Assembly: GCF_029392855.1 (NCBI RefSeq)
Contig: NZ_CP113945.1
Location: 1,612,001 to 1,676,000, forward strand
DNA length: 64,000 nucleotides
DNA from: Lactobacillus sp. ESL0680
Lineage (GTDB): Bacteria; Bacillota; Bacilli; Lactobacillales; Lactobacillaceae
Direction of reading: 5' to 3'
The translations under genes and the position numbers were made by a program. Shown here piece after piece: positions 55,706 through 64,000 of the stretch; the first letter of the stretch is position 1, and the number at the start of each line of letters is the position of its first letter. The notes beneath the pieces were generated by a model, which was not told where the DNA came from, made no database searches, and saw nothing but the letters and a program-made list of their open reading frames with translations.

Positions 55706-56938
55706 TTACTTCCAGCCAAACCATAATTGACTAAGGAAGCCGGAGAAAATCAAGAAACTAAAACAAACAACGTTAAATGTTAGAAAAATTGCAAACCATT
55801 TTGTAAATTTGTTCGACGGAATTTGTCCTTTATGTTTCTTTTTAAATCTAATCCAATAATCGTTAATAATAATTGCCGTTGCGTGGAATGCACCATAAAC
55901 AATGTAGTACCACGTTAAGCCGTGCCAAAAGCCCATAATTAAGAATAATAGGAAGTATGACACTTGTGACAGTCTAATGCGATTTTTAAACAGCTTCTTC
56001 TTCATTGCAAAGAAGGTAAACCGCATATAAATGTAATCACGGAACCAGAACGACAGCGTCATGTGCCAGCGATTCCAGAATTCCTTGATATTTTGCGAAA
56101 TAAACGGCTTATTAAAGTTCATTGGTGTATGAATTCCCATAAAGTAGGAAATCGCTACAGCAAACAATGAGTACCCGGCAAAGTCAAAGAACAAGTACAT
56201 ACTGTAGCAGTACATATAAGCAACTAGCCACCAGGAAAGCTTTAACCCACCAGCAGCATTACCGGCAATTAATGCCGATTTACTGATAATCGGCAGCCAA
56301 TACGTCCCGAAAAACCAGCCTAAAACAAACTTGTAAAGGAACCCTTGGAACAAATAGCAGACAGCATGTGCTAAATCATCGACATATTGCTCACGCTTTG
56401 GTGCGATATCACATTCTTTAGCAAACCTGCGGTAACGATCAATTGGACCTGACGAAATCGTCGGGAAGAACAATAGAAAACGCAGGTATGTCCCAAACTT
56501 GACTTCTTTAATTGCACCATCGCGAATTTCCATAATGACTTGTACGGTCTTAAAGGTAATATAAGAAATACCTAAGAATGCAAGCACACCGGGAATTTTA
56601 GCCTTCGGAAATGCCGTTTGAATTTTCACTAGTGCCAGTGGAACAATTGCCAGAATTACCGCTAAATAAAAGACCCACGTCTTATTTTTGCCAACCTTGC
56701 GATAATGCAAATAACCATAAGTCAGCAGTAATTCAAACACTAGATAAATCAGTAGGCTAACACCTTGTTGCCACTTAGTACCATCAAAAATCAGGAACAG
56801 AAAAACTAACGAGAAGATAACCTCATAAGTTTTCAGTCGGTGACCATAATACAAGCTGACAATCATCGGTAATAAACCAATAATCAAATAAATAAAATAC
56901 TGCGGATTCCCATAAGGCTGTAAGTTAATGAAGTTCAC
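55706..56938 (-). CDS. dltB: DltB, MBOAT membrane acyltransferase
   Basis: 410 aa with about eleven membrane segments. MBOAT features are FNKPFISQNIKEFWNRWHMT, SFWFRDYIYMR and the catalytic His in LIMGFWHGLTWYYIVYG. It passes D-Ala from DltC across the membrane. Start overlaps the dltA stop. Confidence 0.96.
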   Translation of the reverse strand: MNFINLQPYGNPQYFIYLIIGLLPMIVSLYYGHRLKTYEVIFSLVFLFLIFDGTKWQQGVSLLIYLVFELLLTYGYLHYRKVGKNKTWVFYLAVILAIVPLALVKIQTAFPKAKIPGVLAFLGISYITFKTVQVIMEIRDGAIKEVKFGTYLRFLLFFPTISSGPIDRYRRFAKECDIAPKREQYVDDLAHAVCYLFQGFLYKFVLGWFFGTYWLPIISKSALIAGNAAGGLKLSWWLVAYMYCYSMYLFFDFAGYSLFAVAISYFMGIHTPMNFNKPFISQNIKEFWNRWHMTLSFWFRDYIYMRFTFFAMKKKLFKNRIRLSQVSYFLLFLIMGFWHGLTWYYIVYGAFHATAIIINDYWIRFKKKHKGQIPSNKFTKWFAIFLTFNVVCFSFLIFSGFLSQLWFGWK

Positions 56939-58452
56939 TACTCATTAACCTCCTTAATTACAGCTTTAATGTCTACCTTACCATTTTGTGAAACCGGCAA
57001 TTTTTCCCGGTAAACAAAACGTTGGGGAATCATATATGGCATTAAGCCAGCAGCTAAATCATCTCTAATTGCCTTGGTGATTTCTGCTTCTGAATATTGC
57101 TCTTTAACGCCATCTTTTAACTCGATTTCGGCAACAATCTGCTTAACCGTGTGATCCTTATTGTATTTTGGTGCAGCAACACCGTGGTCAACGAACTTAT
57201 TTTTGCCAAGATAATGGTTAATTTCTTCAAGCTCAATTCTATAGCCGTTGAACTTAATTTGAAAATCAATTCGGCCACGGTAAAACAGCATATCCCCATC
57301 AAAGAAACCTTCATCTCCAGAACGGTGACTCATGTACTTATCAGCAGGATCCTTGAAGAAACCCTTAGCCGTTTTTTCAGGATTATTCATATATCCCTTG
57401 GAAACACTCGGCCCTTCGATGACAATCTCGCCTTCATCTGGTTCATCGCCCTTAGACTTATCAATCGTAATCCGCGTATCTTCCTTAACCTTACCAATTG
57501 GCAAACGATCATACTTAGCTAGCACATCGTCAGTAATTTCAACTTGCGTAACGGCAACTGTTGCTTCAGTTGGACCATAAGTGTTGAAAATTTTACTATT
57601 CGGAAACTTTTTGCGCAACATTGCTACTTCAGTATGTGGCAATTCCTCGCCGCAAAATAGGAAGTGCGTTAAATCTGGATGGTGCGCGCCATCAAATGTC
57701 TTGTCTAAGAAACACATTTGTGCAAACGAAGGCGTTGATACCCAAACGTTAAATTGCAATTTAGGCATTGTCATAAATAATTGGGCAAAGTTTTGGGTTA
57801 CATCATGCGGCAAGACAACCAGTTTACCTGCACCAACAAGTGCTGGATACAGACTCATGACAGAAAGATCGAATGAGTATGGTGCTTGAACCAAAAAGCT
57901 TGGATGTTCAGGCAACGCAAAGTCATTCATTTCCCAATTAACAAAGCTCAACAAGTTATCATGACTAATTTGAACTCCCTTTGGTTTACCACTGGTTCCA
58001 GAAGTAAAGATAATGTAGAAATTATCATCACCTTCAACAAAGTTAGCTGGATCAATAGTAAACTCGCCATCTTCAACATCACTTGGATGAATAACTTGTA
58101 ATTGAGCTAGATCAATTATCGGCAAATCATCAATTGCCAAGACAACTTGCGCTTCTGATACTTCCTGAATCATCACTAATCGTTCCGCATTAGAATAACT
58201 GGCAATTGGAATATAAGCATGTCCTGACTTAACACAGCCTAAAAAGCTGGCAACCATTTCAAATGTTTGTCCGCCCCAGATCATAATTGGACTATGTTCT
58301 GGGATATTCATACTCGCAATTTTGTGTGCCCACGCATTAGAGCGCCGCATCAGATCGCCATAGGTATTAGTTTGACCGAGATAATCATAAGCAATCCGGT
58401 CTGGATCAGCTGCTGCAATCTCGTCAATTTTCTTAATTATGTCTTTAATCAT
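56938..58452 (-). CDS. dltA: D-alanine--DltC ligase
   Basis: 504 aa adenylation enzyme. It activates D-Ala with ATP and loads DltC. ANL motifs are IIFTSGTSGKPKGVQISHDN (A3), FNTYGPTEATVAVTQ (A5), YRGRIDFQIKFNGYRIELEE (A8) and LPVSQNGKVD (A10 lysine). It follows dltX after 15 bp. Confidence 0.97.
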   Translation of the reverse strand: MIKDIIKKIDEIAAADPDRIAYDYLGQTNTYGDLMRRSNAWAHKIASMNIPEHSPIMIWGGQTFEMVASFLGCVKSGHAYIPIASYSNAERLVMIQEVSEAQVVLAIDDLPIIDLAQLQVIHPSDVEDGEFTIDPANFVEGDDNFYIIFTSGTSGKPKGVQISHDNLLSFVNWEMNDFALPEHPSFLVQAPYSFDLSVMSLYPALVGAGKLVVLPHDVTQNFAQLFMTMPKLQFNVWVSTPSFAQMCFLDKTFDGAHHPDLTHFLFCGEELPHTEVAMLRKKFPNSKIFNTYGPTEATVAVTQVEITDDVLAKYDRLPIGKVKEDTRITIDKSKGDEPDEGEIVIEGPSVSKGYMNNPEKTAKGFFKDPADKYMSHRSGDEGFFDGDMLFYRGRIDFQIKFNGYRIELEEINHYLGKNKFVDHGVAAPKYNKDHTVKQIVAEIELKDGVKEQYSEAEITKAIRDDLAAGLMPYMIPQRFVYREKLPVSQNGKVDIKAVIKEVNE

Positions 58453-58467
58453 ATTAGTAACACCACC

Positions 58468-58620
58468 TTAAAATTCGTCGTAAATAAAGTGAACCGAAGT
58501 AAGGCCGCTATATTGATACAAATAGATTAACGCTAGCAAAATAGCGCAGTAAATAATTGTTGTCAGAACAAACTTCCCTATTCGTTTGCCCCGAGAATCA
58601 ATTTTCTCTTTTTTATCCAT
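58468..58620 (-). CDS. dltX: DltX, small membrane protein of D-alanylation
   Basis: 50 aa, start MDKKEKIDSRGKRIGKFVLT, one membrane helix (TTIIYCAILLALIYLYQY), and the C-terminal VHFIYDEF typical of DltX, whose end reaches the DltB/DltD active region. RBS GAGGGAGAT. First gene of the operon; too short for many gene finders. Confidence 0.93.
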   Translation of the reverse strand: MDKKEKIDSRGKRIGKFVLTTIIYCAILLALIYLYQYSGLTSVHFIYDEF

Positions 58621-58735
58621 ATATCTCCCTCAATAACAATAAATATACTAACAACCATATTACTACATTTGGCAGTCAGCCCCATCTTAGCCTAGTAGAT
58701 TTTACTAAATTTAAATATTTTTCGCCGTATACCGA

Positions 58736-59059
58736 TCACTCATTCAACTTGCGGCAGTTTCGGTAAGCAAAACACAGTGGAATCAGGATGATTAACGAAA
58801 TAAATATCAGAGCAAATACCAGTAAAAATACCATATTGCGCAATTTTCCCCATTTTGCGCTGTTTGCAGTTGTTAAAAGAAATATCGCAAACACAACAGT
58901 AATAATTAATTCTGCTAAAATTAGGCCGGTATAACTTCCCAGGCCAAAATTACTGGCAAGCTGCCAGAGGTAAAGCCACGCTGAAGCCGGCAGTAAGCAT
59001 AACCACCCCGCAAAGCGTAACCAAAAAATGATTTTTTTATGATAATTCTTTTGTTCCAT
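58736..59059 (-). CDS. Small membrane protein, unknown
   Basis: 107 aa with three hydrophobic segments (FAGWLCLLPASAWLYLWQLA, YTGLILAELIITVVFAIFLL, NMVFLLVFALIFISLIILIP) and a basic end. RBS GGAAAGAA. It lies upstream of the dlt operon on the same strand, separated by 115 bp. No family recognised. Confidence 0.65.
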   Translation of the reverse strand: MEQKNYHKKIIFWLRFAGWLCLLPASAWLYLWQLASNFGLGSYTGLILAELIITVVFAIFLLTTANSAKWGKLRNMVFLLVFALIFISLIILIPLCFAYRNCRKLNE

Positions 59060-59216
59060 TTCTTTCCTTAATTGCCTATCAGGCAGTAATCTAACATCAA
59101 AATCAGTCTAATTATAACAAGCATCAAGCTGGCAAACAATTTTTTAATAATTAAAAAAATGTTCTATTTTTTAAATTCGTCACACTTTTTTCATATTTAC
59201 CAGTTATACTAAAAGA

Positions 59217-59372
59217 GTAATAAACAAGGATTAAAAGCCTCGTATATTACAACTCAACTTTTTTGTTTTTCATTCATACTCCTCCAAGTATAAATAATGA
59301 ACAAACCGAAATGACTTATAAGTCAATTTCATATCTATCCCTTTCGACTCACGTGTGTTGCGTGAGTTTTTC
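59217..59372 (+). ncRNA. RNA element A upstream of the CBS gene
   Basis: -10 TATACT at 59205-59210. The element has AAGCCT, ACTTTTTT, TTTCATTCAT and TACTCCTCCAA in order, and a terminator ACTCACG-TGTGTTG-CGTGAGT plus T5 (59347-59372). Element B repeats these motifs. It has no good reading frame. Confidence 0.5.
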
Positions 59373-59464
59373 TTTTGCCTTTAAAAGTTCTAAAGGAATT
59401 CTTTACTATTTCATAAGATTTTTGCCACGCTAACTTCATAATTTATGTTTATTATTTAAACTGT

Positions 59465-59576
59465 AGCAAGCAAGTAAGAAAGCCTGTTACATACTCCCAC
59501 TTTTTTATTTCATTCATTCTTACTCCTTCAAAGTAGATGAAAACTAACAGGCTCGCAATTTGCGAGCCTTTTCCCT
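59465..59576 (+). ncRNA. RNA element B upstream of the CBS gene
   Basis: A second copy of the AAGCCT, ACTTTTTT, TTTCATTCAT, TACTCCTTCAAAGTA series. AGCCTGTTA (59481-59489) can pair with TAACAGGCT (59545-59553), which shares GGCT with the terminator GGCTCGCA-ATT-TGCGAGCC (59550-59572); the two folds exclude each other. It ends 23 bp before the CBS gene. Confidence 0.55.
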
Positions 59577-59598
59577 TATATAGACGAAAGGCCTATTT

Positions 59599-60075
59599 AT
59601 GTTCTCACCCGCAATCAAGCATTTAATTCAAGAAAAATCTGGTGCATTTCTTATTCCTGCATCAAGAGTTGCCTTTGTTTTAGATGATAATCCGCTCTAC
59701 CATGCGTTTTTAATTTTAACACGAGTCAAATATTCTAAAATTCCTGTTTTAGATAGTCAGAATCACGTTGTTGGTCTTCTCAGTTTAGCAATGATTACCG
59801 ATAAAATGATGAGGACCGATGAAATATCGCTTGAGCCACTATCAGAATTAAAAGTTCGCGACGTAATGCAAACGGATTTTGACAAAATCAACTTTACACA
59901 AACTACTCTAGAAGTGCAGCTGCATTTATTAGTTGATAATGCATTCTTGCCCGTTATTGACGATCATGACGTTTTTCAAGGTCTCTTAACAAGGCGCAAA
60001 TGGATCAAAGCATTTAATTACATTGTTCACAATTTCGATGAAAAATATACTGTAACTCCAAAAATAAATTGCTAA
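59599..60075 (+). CDS. CBS-domain protein, DarB/CbpB-like
   Basis: 158 aa with two CBS repeats: RVKYSKIPVLDSQNHVVGLL and NAFLPVIDDHDVFQGLLTRR. Length and layout match YkuL/DarB/CbpB, which bind c-di-AMP and control (p)ppGpp or pyruvate enzymes in Bacillus and Listeria. RBS GAAAGG. Monocistronic behind two RNA elements. Confidence 0.85.
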   Translation: MFSPAIKHLIQEKSGAFLIPASRVAFVLDDNPLYHAFLILTRVKYSKIPVLDSQNHVVGLLSLAMITDKMMRTDEISLEPLSELKVRDVMQTDFDKINFTQTTLEVQLHLLVDNAFLPVIDDHDVFQGLLTRRKWIKAFNYIVHNFDEKYTVTPKINC

Positions 60076-60084
60076 TTCTAACTA

Positions 60085-60126
60085 ATATCCTTAAAATAAT
60101 TCAAATTATTTTAAGGATATTTACTT
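60085..60126 (+). terminator. Terminator of the CBS gene
   Basis: ATATCCTTAAAATAATT-CAA-ATTATTTTAAGGATAT, a 17-bp AT-rich stem followed by a T-rich tract. Confidence 0.75.
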
Positions 60127-60132
60127 TTTATA

Positions 60133-60160
60133 TTCACTTTTTAATAAATTGTACTATAAT
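60133..60160 (+). promoter_or_regulatory. Promoter before the 192-aa gene
   Basis: TTCACT (60133-60138), 16 nt, TATAAT (60155-60160); about 170-nt leader without a recognised fold. Confidence 0.5.
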
Positions 60161-60333
60161 AAATTTAAGCAAGATAAATTTGTATTTTTGCCGTGTATAA
60201 GCCGTTTTAATTAATTTTCTGTTAATTGATTAATAATATATAACTGTTATTTTTAGATATAATAAGTTGCATTTGATCGGTGAAAGAGAAAAGATCACTA
60301 ATTAAATAACAACTAGTGTAAAAACAGAATAGG

Positions 60334-60912
60334 ATGATGTTTACGATGCCAAATAAAACGGACACAAACAACCTAACTAGTTTAATCAATGCAATTATTA
60401 GGGAAAATTCATATCCTCGCGGCGCTGAATTATCAGTACAGGAAAGAGAAGCATTAATTTTCAAGCTTAAGAGATTAAACAATACTTCCGATAACTTTGA
60501 TGAAATTTTACGAATCATCAATGCCTTTTATAAAGATAGAATTGCCCGGCGGTTAAAGTCACTTGATGTTAATTCTTCCTTAATTTTTGAAATGTTGCAA
60601 CATGAAGTAGTTTCAGCTACTAGACTCCATGCCCTTTTGCTGGATTTGGCTAAGCAGGAACATTTTTCAGCTGAAGGCGTTAAAAAAATTAATCATTATT
60701 TTGCCGAAACAAATGATTACGGTGATAATTCTGATTATATTACGATGTCTTCACTCGACGTAATTGATGCAATCAGACGGGCAAAATTAGGATACTTAAA
60801 ATCTACTTCTCAAATATCCCAGTGCACCCAAGAGACGCATGTTCATTGTGCTTCAAAATCTACTAATAAAAAGCAGCAAAGTAATAAAATTATCAGATTA
60901 AGTGACTATTAG
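60334..60912 (+). CDS. 192-aa hypothetical protein
   Basis: Start MMFTMPNKTDTNNLTSLINA at 60334; AGGATGATG could instead serve ATG 60346 as RBS. Mostly helical and polar; FEMLQHEVVSATRLHALLLD and KKINHYFAETNDYGDNSDYI are its most distinctive parts. The tail (CTQETHVHCASKSTNKKQQ) is low complexity. Family not recognised. Confidence 0.65.
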   Translation: MMFTMPNKTDTNNLTSLINAIIRENSYPRGAELSVQEREALIFKLKRLNNTSDNFDEILRIINAFYKDRIARRLKSLDVNSSLIFEMLQHEVVSATRLHALLLDLAKQEHFSAEGVKKINHYFAETNDYGDNSDYITMSSLDVIDAIRRAKLGYLKSTSQISQCTQETHVHCASKSTNKKQQSNKIIRLSDY

Positions 60913-60916
60913 ATTA

Positions 60917-60947
60917 GGCAAGAGATAACTACTCTTGCTTTTTTATT
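60917..60947 (+). terminator. Terminator of the 192-aa gene
   Basis: GCAAGAG-ATAACTA-CTCTTGC plus T6. A palindrome TTTCCCGGGAAA follows at 60948. Confidence 0.8.
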
Positions 60948-61049
60948 TCCCGGGAAATATTTTTTAAATCTTTGACTAGCTATAGTGACGTTTTAATTAG
61001 TGTTAGAATAAAGCTCATACAAACATTTTATTAGTGGAGGATTATATTA

Positions 61050-62918
61050 ATGAATTTAAAACGACAATGGAAATTTATCCTTGTACTTGTTGCTGGTGTA
61101 ATTGGTCTTATCTGCCAATTCGTTTTAAAAACAAAAAGTTTATTTCAGATCGGTACTTTACAATTTCCTATTCAAACAATTTTAATCGATATTATTGGGA
61201 TCATGATGGCAATTTTCTTATTAAAGGAAATTGTTAATGACTTCCAGACTGGTCGTTATGGTGTCGATATTCTCGCTGTAATTGCAGTTGTTTCAACCAT
61301 TTTAATTGGTGACCAATGGGCCGAATGGATGATTTTAGTGATGATGACTGGTGGTGAAACCCTTGAAGATTATGCCACTGGTCAAGCAGATAAGGAACTA
61401 CGTTCCCTATTAAGTAATTCCCCAAGTATTGCTAATAAAATTGTCAATGACAAACTTGTTTCGATTGATGTTGACCAGTTAAAACTTGATGATCACGTTT
61501 TAATTAAACCCGGTGAACAAGTTCCTGTTGACGGCAAGGTAATCAAAGGAACATCCAGTTTTGACCAATCTTCATTAACTGGTGAATCTGTTCCGGTTGA
61601 TAAACAGCCCGGAGACGAACTAATGTCAGGATCAATCAATGGTAGTGACGCTGTCGAAATGATTGTTACCAAAAAGGCCAGCGATTCCGAATACCAAACA
61701 ATCGTCTCCTTAGTTAAATCTTCACAGGCCCAACCAGCAAAATTTGTTAAAATGGCAGATCGTTATGCCGTGCCATTTACTGTTATCTCCTTAATTATTG
61801 GAATTGCAGCTTGGGTTCATTCGGGCAATCCGGTTAACTTCGCCGAAGTTATGGTTGTTGCCTCTCCTTGTCCATTATTAATCGCGGCGCCAGTTGCCCT
61901 AGTTTCCGGCATGAGTTCAATGTCCAAGAATCATATTATTGTTAAGTCAGGTCCAACTCTCGAAAAATTGGCTACGGCTAAGACTTTTGCCTTCGACAAA
62001 ACTGGTACTTTAACAGAAAACCAATTGGTTATTGACGCAATCGTTCCTTCTCCCGATAGCAAACTTGATAAGGAAACTCTTCAAAGCTATGCTGCTAGTG
62101 TCGAACAACAATCAAGTCATATTATTGCTAATTCTTTGGTTGACGTCACAAACAAGCGGCTTTTGAAGCCTGCTACTAATATTAAAGAAACAACCGGTGA
62201 AGGAATCAGCGGCGAAGTTGAAAAGCACAACATTAAAGTCGGTAAATTAAGTTATGTTGCCCCTAATGAAAAAATTAACGCTGTTAACTCTACTGCTGTT
62301 TATGTTTCAATTGATAACCAATATGCTGGCTACATTACTTTCAAGGATCAGTTACGACCAGAAAGTGCCGCAACAGTTGCCCGCTTAAAGCGGCAAGGCG
62401 GTGAACATATCATGATGTTAACCGGTGACCATCAAGATGTTGCCGATAAGATCGGTAATGAAGTAGGTGTTGATGACATTCGCTCTGAGCTTTTGCCAGC
62501 ACAAAAAATCCAGGCAATCAAAGAGGTCCCAGAAGAAAATCGCCCAGTTGTAATGACCGGTGATGGTGTTAATGATGCCCCTAGTCTAACCGCTGCCGAT
62601 GTCGGTATTGCCATGGGTGCTAAAGGTGCATCAGCTGCTAGCGAAAGTGCCGATGCAGTTATTATGGTCAACGATTTATCTAAAGTTAACGATGCTGTTG
62701 CCATTTCTAAACATACAATGAAAGTAGCAAACGTTGATGTTTTGACGGCCATCAGTATTGTTATCATTATTGAATTAATCGCCTTCACAGGTGTAATACC
62801 TGCATTCTGGGGAGCTATCCTGCAGGAATGCGTCGACATGATTTCTATTAGTTTGGCATTGCTGGCCAAAACCAAACCGAAAAATCCTAAACAAACAGGT
62901 TTAGTTGCAGATAAATAA
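61050..62918 (+). CDS. P1B-type metal-translocating ATPase
   Basis: 622 aa. Membrane helices flank TGES (177-180), the metal-binding helix VVASPCPLLIAAP (SPC at 272-274), phosphorylation site DKTGT (D316), LTGDHQ and TGDGVNDAP. The SPC form differs from CPC/CPH copper pumps and suggests divalent metals (Co, Zn, Cd or Fe). There is no N-terminal CxxC domain, and the usual HP dipeptide is replaced by HI in QQSSHIIANS. RBS GGAGGATTATATTA. Confidence 0.9.
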   Translation: MNLKRQWKFILVLVAGVIGLICQFVLKTKSLFQIGTLQFPIQTILIDIIGIMMAIFLLKEIVNDFQTGRYGVDILAVIAVVSTILIGDQWAEWMILVMMTGGETLEDYATGQADKELRSLLSNSPSIANKIVNDKLVSIDVDQLKLDDHVLIKPGEQVPVDGKVIKGTSSFDQSSLTGESVPVDKQPGDELMSGSINGSDAVEMIVTKKASDSEYQTIVSLVKSSQAQPAKFVKMADRYAVPFTVISLIIGIAAWVHSGNPVNFAEVMVVASPCPLLIAAPVALVSGMSSMSKNHIIVKSGPTLEKLATAKTFAFDKTGTLTENQLVIDAIVPSPDSKLDKETLQSYAASVEQQSSHIIANSLVDVTNKRLLKPATNIKETTGEGISGEVEKHNIKVGKLSYVAPNEKINAVNSTAVYVSIDNQYAGYITFKDQLRPESAATVARLKRQGGEHIMMLTGDHQDVADKIGNEVGVDDIRSELLPAQKIQAIKEVPEENRPVVMTGDGVNDAPSLTAADVGIAMGAKGASAASESADAVIMVNDLSKVNDAVAISKHTMKVANVDVLTAISIVIIIELIAFTGVIPAFWGAILQECVDMISISLALLAKTKPKNPKQTGLVADK

Positions 62919-62984
62919 ATTTTAAGTTACACTCTTGTTTAATTAAATACTTTTAGTGGTTGGAGTTTTATTACCAAAATAAAA

Positions 62985-63034
62985 ACTTTCAAGATTTGCT
63001 CTTTTGGGTCAAAGAGCTGCTTGAAAGTTTTTTT
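62985..63034 (+). terminator. Terminator of the ATPase gene
   Basis: ACTTTCAAG...CTTGAAAGT plus T7, with an inner hairpin GCTCTTT/AAAGAGC. Confidence 0.8.
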
Positions 63035-63058
63035 GTTTATTCTAAAGAAAGGGATACT

Positions 63059-64000
63059 ATGACTTTTTTGGGAGAATTAATTTTAATCTTATTTAGTTCA
63101 ATCATCCTCGGACAAATATTTACACGGTTAAAGATGCCAACAGTTATCGGACAGCTGATTTCGGGAATTTTACTTGGACCCGCCCTACTTAACTGGGTCA
63201 AGCCAAGTGATTTAATCAGTCTTTTTTCACAATTCGGGATAATTTTATTAATGTTCTTAGCTGGATTAGAAAGTGATCTTGGCCTGCTTAAAAAATATTT
63301 CAAACTAAGTTTTACCATTGCTGCAATTGGCGTAATTTTGCCGATTACATTTATTGGACTGGCTAGCTATTTATTCGGCATGTCGATACTGGAAGCAATT
63401 TTTATTGGCATTGTTTTTTCTGCAACTAGTGTCTCGATTTCTGTAGTCGTCTTGCAAGAACAAGGTCAGTTGCACAGCCGCGCTGGAACAGCAATTCTGG
63501 GTGCTGCCATTGTCGACGATATCTTAGCCGTAATTGTGCTTAGCATTTTCACAGCATTCAGTCATTCAGGAAAAAACAGCGGTCCGACTACTAATCTTTT
63601 CTTAAATTTTGCCTTGGAAATTGGCTACTTTGGCTTTATCTGGCTAATCTATCGACTGACACCAAAATTAATGCAGCTTGCAAGCAAGATGACAGTTAAT
63701 CATGCAAGCGACATTGCCGCACTAATTCTTGTTTTAACCCTAGCTTGGAGCGCTAATTATGTGGGGTTATCAGATGTTATCGGTGCTTTCTTTGGCGGCC
63801 TTGCTCTTAGACAAACTCCACAACACCAAAAAATCGAACACTCTATTGATACCATTGGTTACGCCGTTTTTATTCCTGTCTTTTTCGCCAATATTGGCTT
63901 AGCAATCACCTTTAGCAGTTTTAAGCAGGACTTAGGCTTCATCTGTGTGCTAACTATTTTGGCAATTATTTCTAAATTTTGGGCGGGAAAATACAGCAGT
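63059..64000 (+). CDS. CPA2-family cation/proton antiporter, 3' end outside window
   Basis: 314 codons to the right edge from ATG 63059 (RBS AAAGGGA). Start MTFLGELILILFSSIILGQI. Family features are MPTVIGQLISGILLGP, FGIILLMFLAGLESDL, TSVSISVVVLQE and AAIVDDILAVIVL with the DD-type ion-binding acids. About ten membrane helices are visible. KefB/NapA-like Na+ or K+/H+ antiporter; a C-terminal regulatory domain cannot be judged. Confidence 0.9.
   Translation, partial: MTFLGELILILFSSIILGQIFTRLKMPTVIGQLISGILLGPALLNWVKPSDLISLFSQFGIILLMFLAGLESDLGLLKKYFKLSFTIAAIGVILPITFIGLASYLFGMSILEAIFIGIVFSATSVSISVVVLQEQGQLHSRAGTAILGAAIVDDILAVIVLSIFTAFSHSGKNSGPTTNLFLNFALEIGYFGFIWLIYRLTPKLMQLASKMTVNHASDIAALILVLTLAWSANYVGLSDVIGAFFGGLALRQTPQHQKIEHSIDTIGYAVFIPVFFANIGLAITFSSFKQDLGFICVLTILAIISKFWAGKYSS

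Noticed and set aside
62432..62875. 147-aa minus-strand frame
   Set aside because: Antisense shadow of the P-type ATPase catalytic domain.

Overview
The window looks like a piece of a Lactobacillus (sensu stricto, delbrueckii group) chromosome. The reasons are AT-rich DNA, exported proteins with S-layer-associated (SLAP) domains, a dltXABCD operon, thiamine salvage under a TPP riboswitch, GH4/PTS sugar genes, and a type I-E CRISPR-Cas locus with a Cas2-DnaQ fusion and GTATTCCCC...GTGATCC repeats. The exact species cannot be fixed from the sequence alone.

Region 1 (1-18.0 kb) is a defence island. A complete type I-E operon (cas3-cas8e-cas11-cas7e-cas5e-cas6e-cas1-cas2/dnaQ, minus strand, 12226 to 2866) runs straight into CRISPR array 1 (31 repeats). 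A second, diverged cas7e follows the array and leaves the window at its left edge. Array 2 (31 repeats) lies at 16.1-17.9 kb; its leader copies the array-1 leader, including bases that in array 1 are the 3' end of cas2. Just upstream of cas3 is a miniature CRISPR-like transcription unit (12327-12440): a -10 box, two degenerate repeats that keep the Cas6e stem-loop, a 22-nt pseudo-spacer and a terminator-like hairpin. The pseudo-spacer matches 18 of 22 positions at the predicted transcription start of the cas operon. I read it as a candidate Cas-autorepressing guide RNA (CreR-like) and consider it the most interesting item here. Between the operon and array 2 lie small type I toxin-antitoxin-like modules, an SLAP/CAP exported protein, a short RNA and a frameshifted phage-type repressor.

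Region 2 (18-24 kb): an EamA transporter, tenA, a remnant of a malate-converting enzyme beside an AEC permease, and a TPP-riboswitch-controlled thiM-thiD-thiE operon. Region 3 (24-31 kb): a small regulator/membrane pair, an alpha-glucoside PTS with a GH4 6-phospho-glucosidase and an RpiR regulator, and a LytTR/LiaF-like pair. Region 4 (31-35 kb): purB-purA and guaC, divergent around PurBox-like sites, and tRNA-Arg.

Region 5 (35-42 kb): a YdcF-like protein, a LacI-family regulator, an SLAP protein, and a second cluster of three tiny-toxin modules plus an orphan antitoxin RNA. Together with two modules near 12.6-13.3 kb this makes a five-member family in which each toxin leader and its neighbouring RNA share module-specific short repeats. 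A small exported protein and a bacteriocin-immunity-like gene follow. Region 6 (42-53 kb): APC permease, ilvE, a CIRCE-controlled Hsp100 ATPase, a short UvrA paralogue, a DUF915 hydrolase, a PTS EIIC, and DUF975 behind a structured leader RNA.

Region 7 (53-64 kb): the dltXABCD operon with an added serine hydrolase, two tandem RNA elements before a CBS-domain protein, an unknown 192-aa protein, a P1B-type metal ATPase and the first 314 codons of a CPA2 antiporter.
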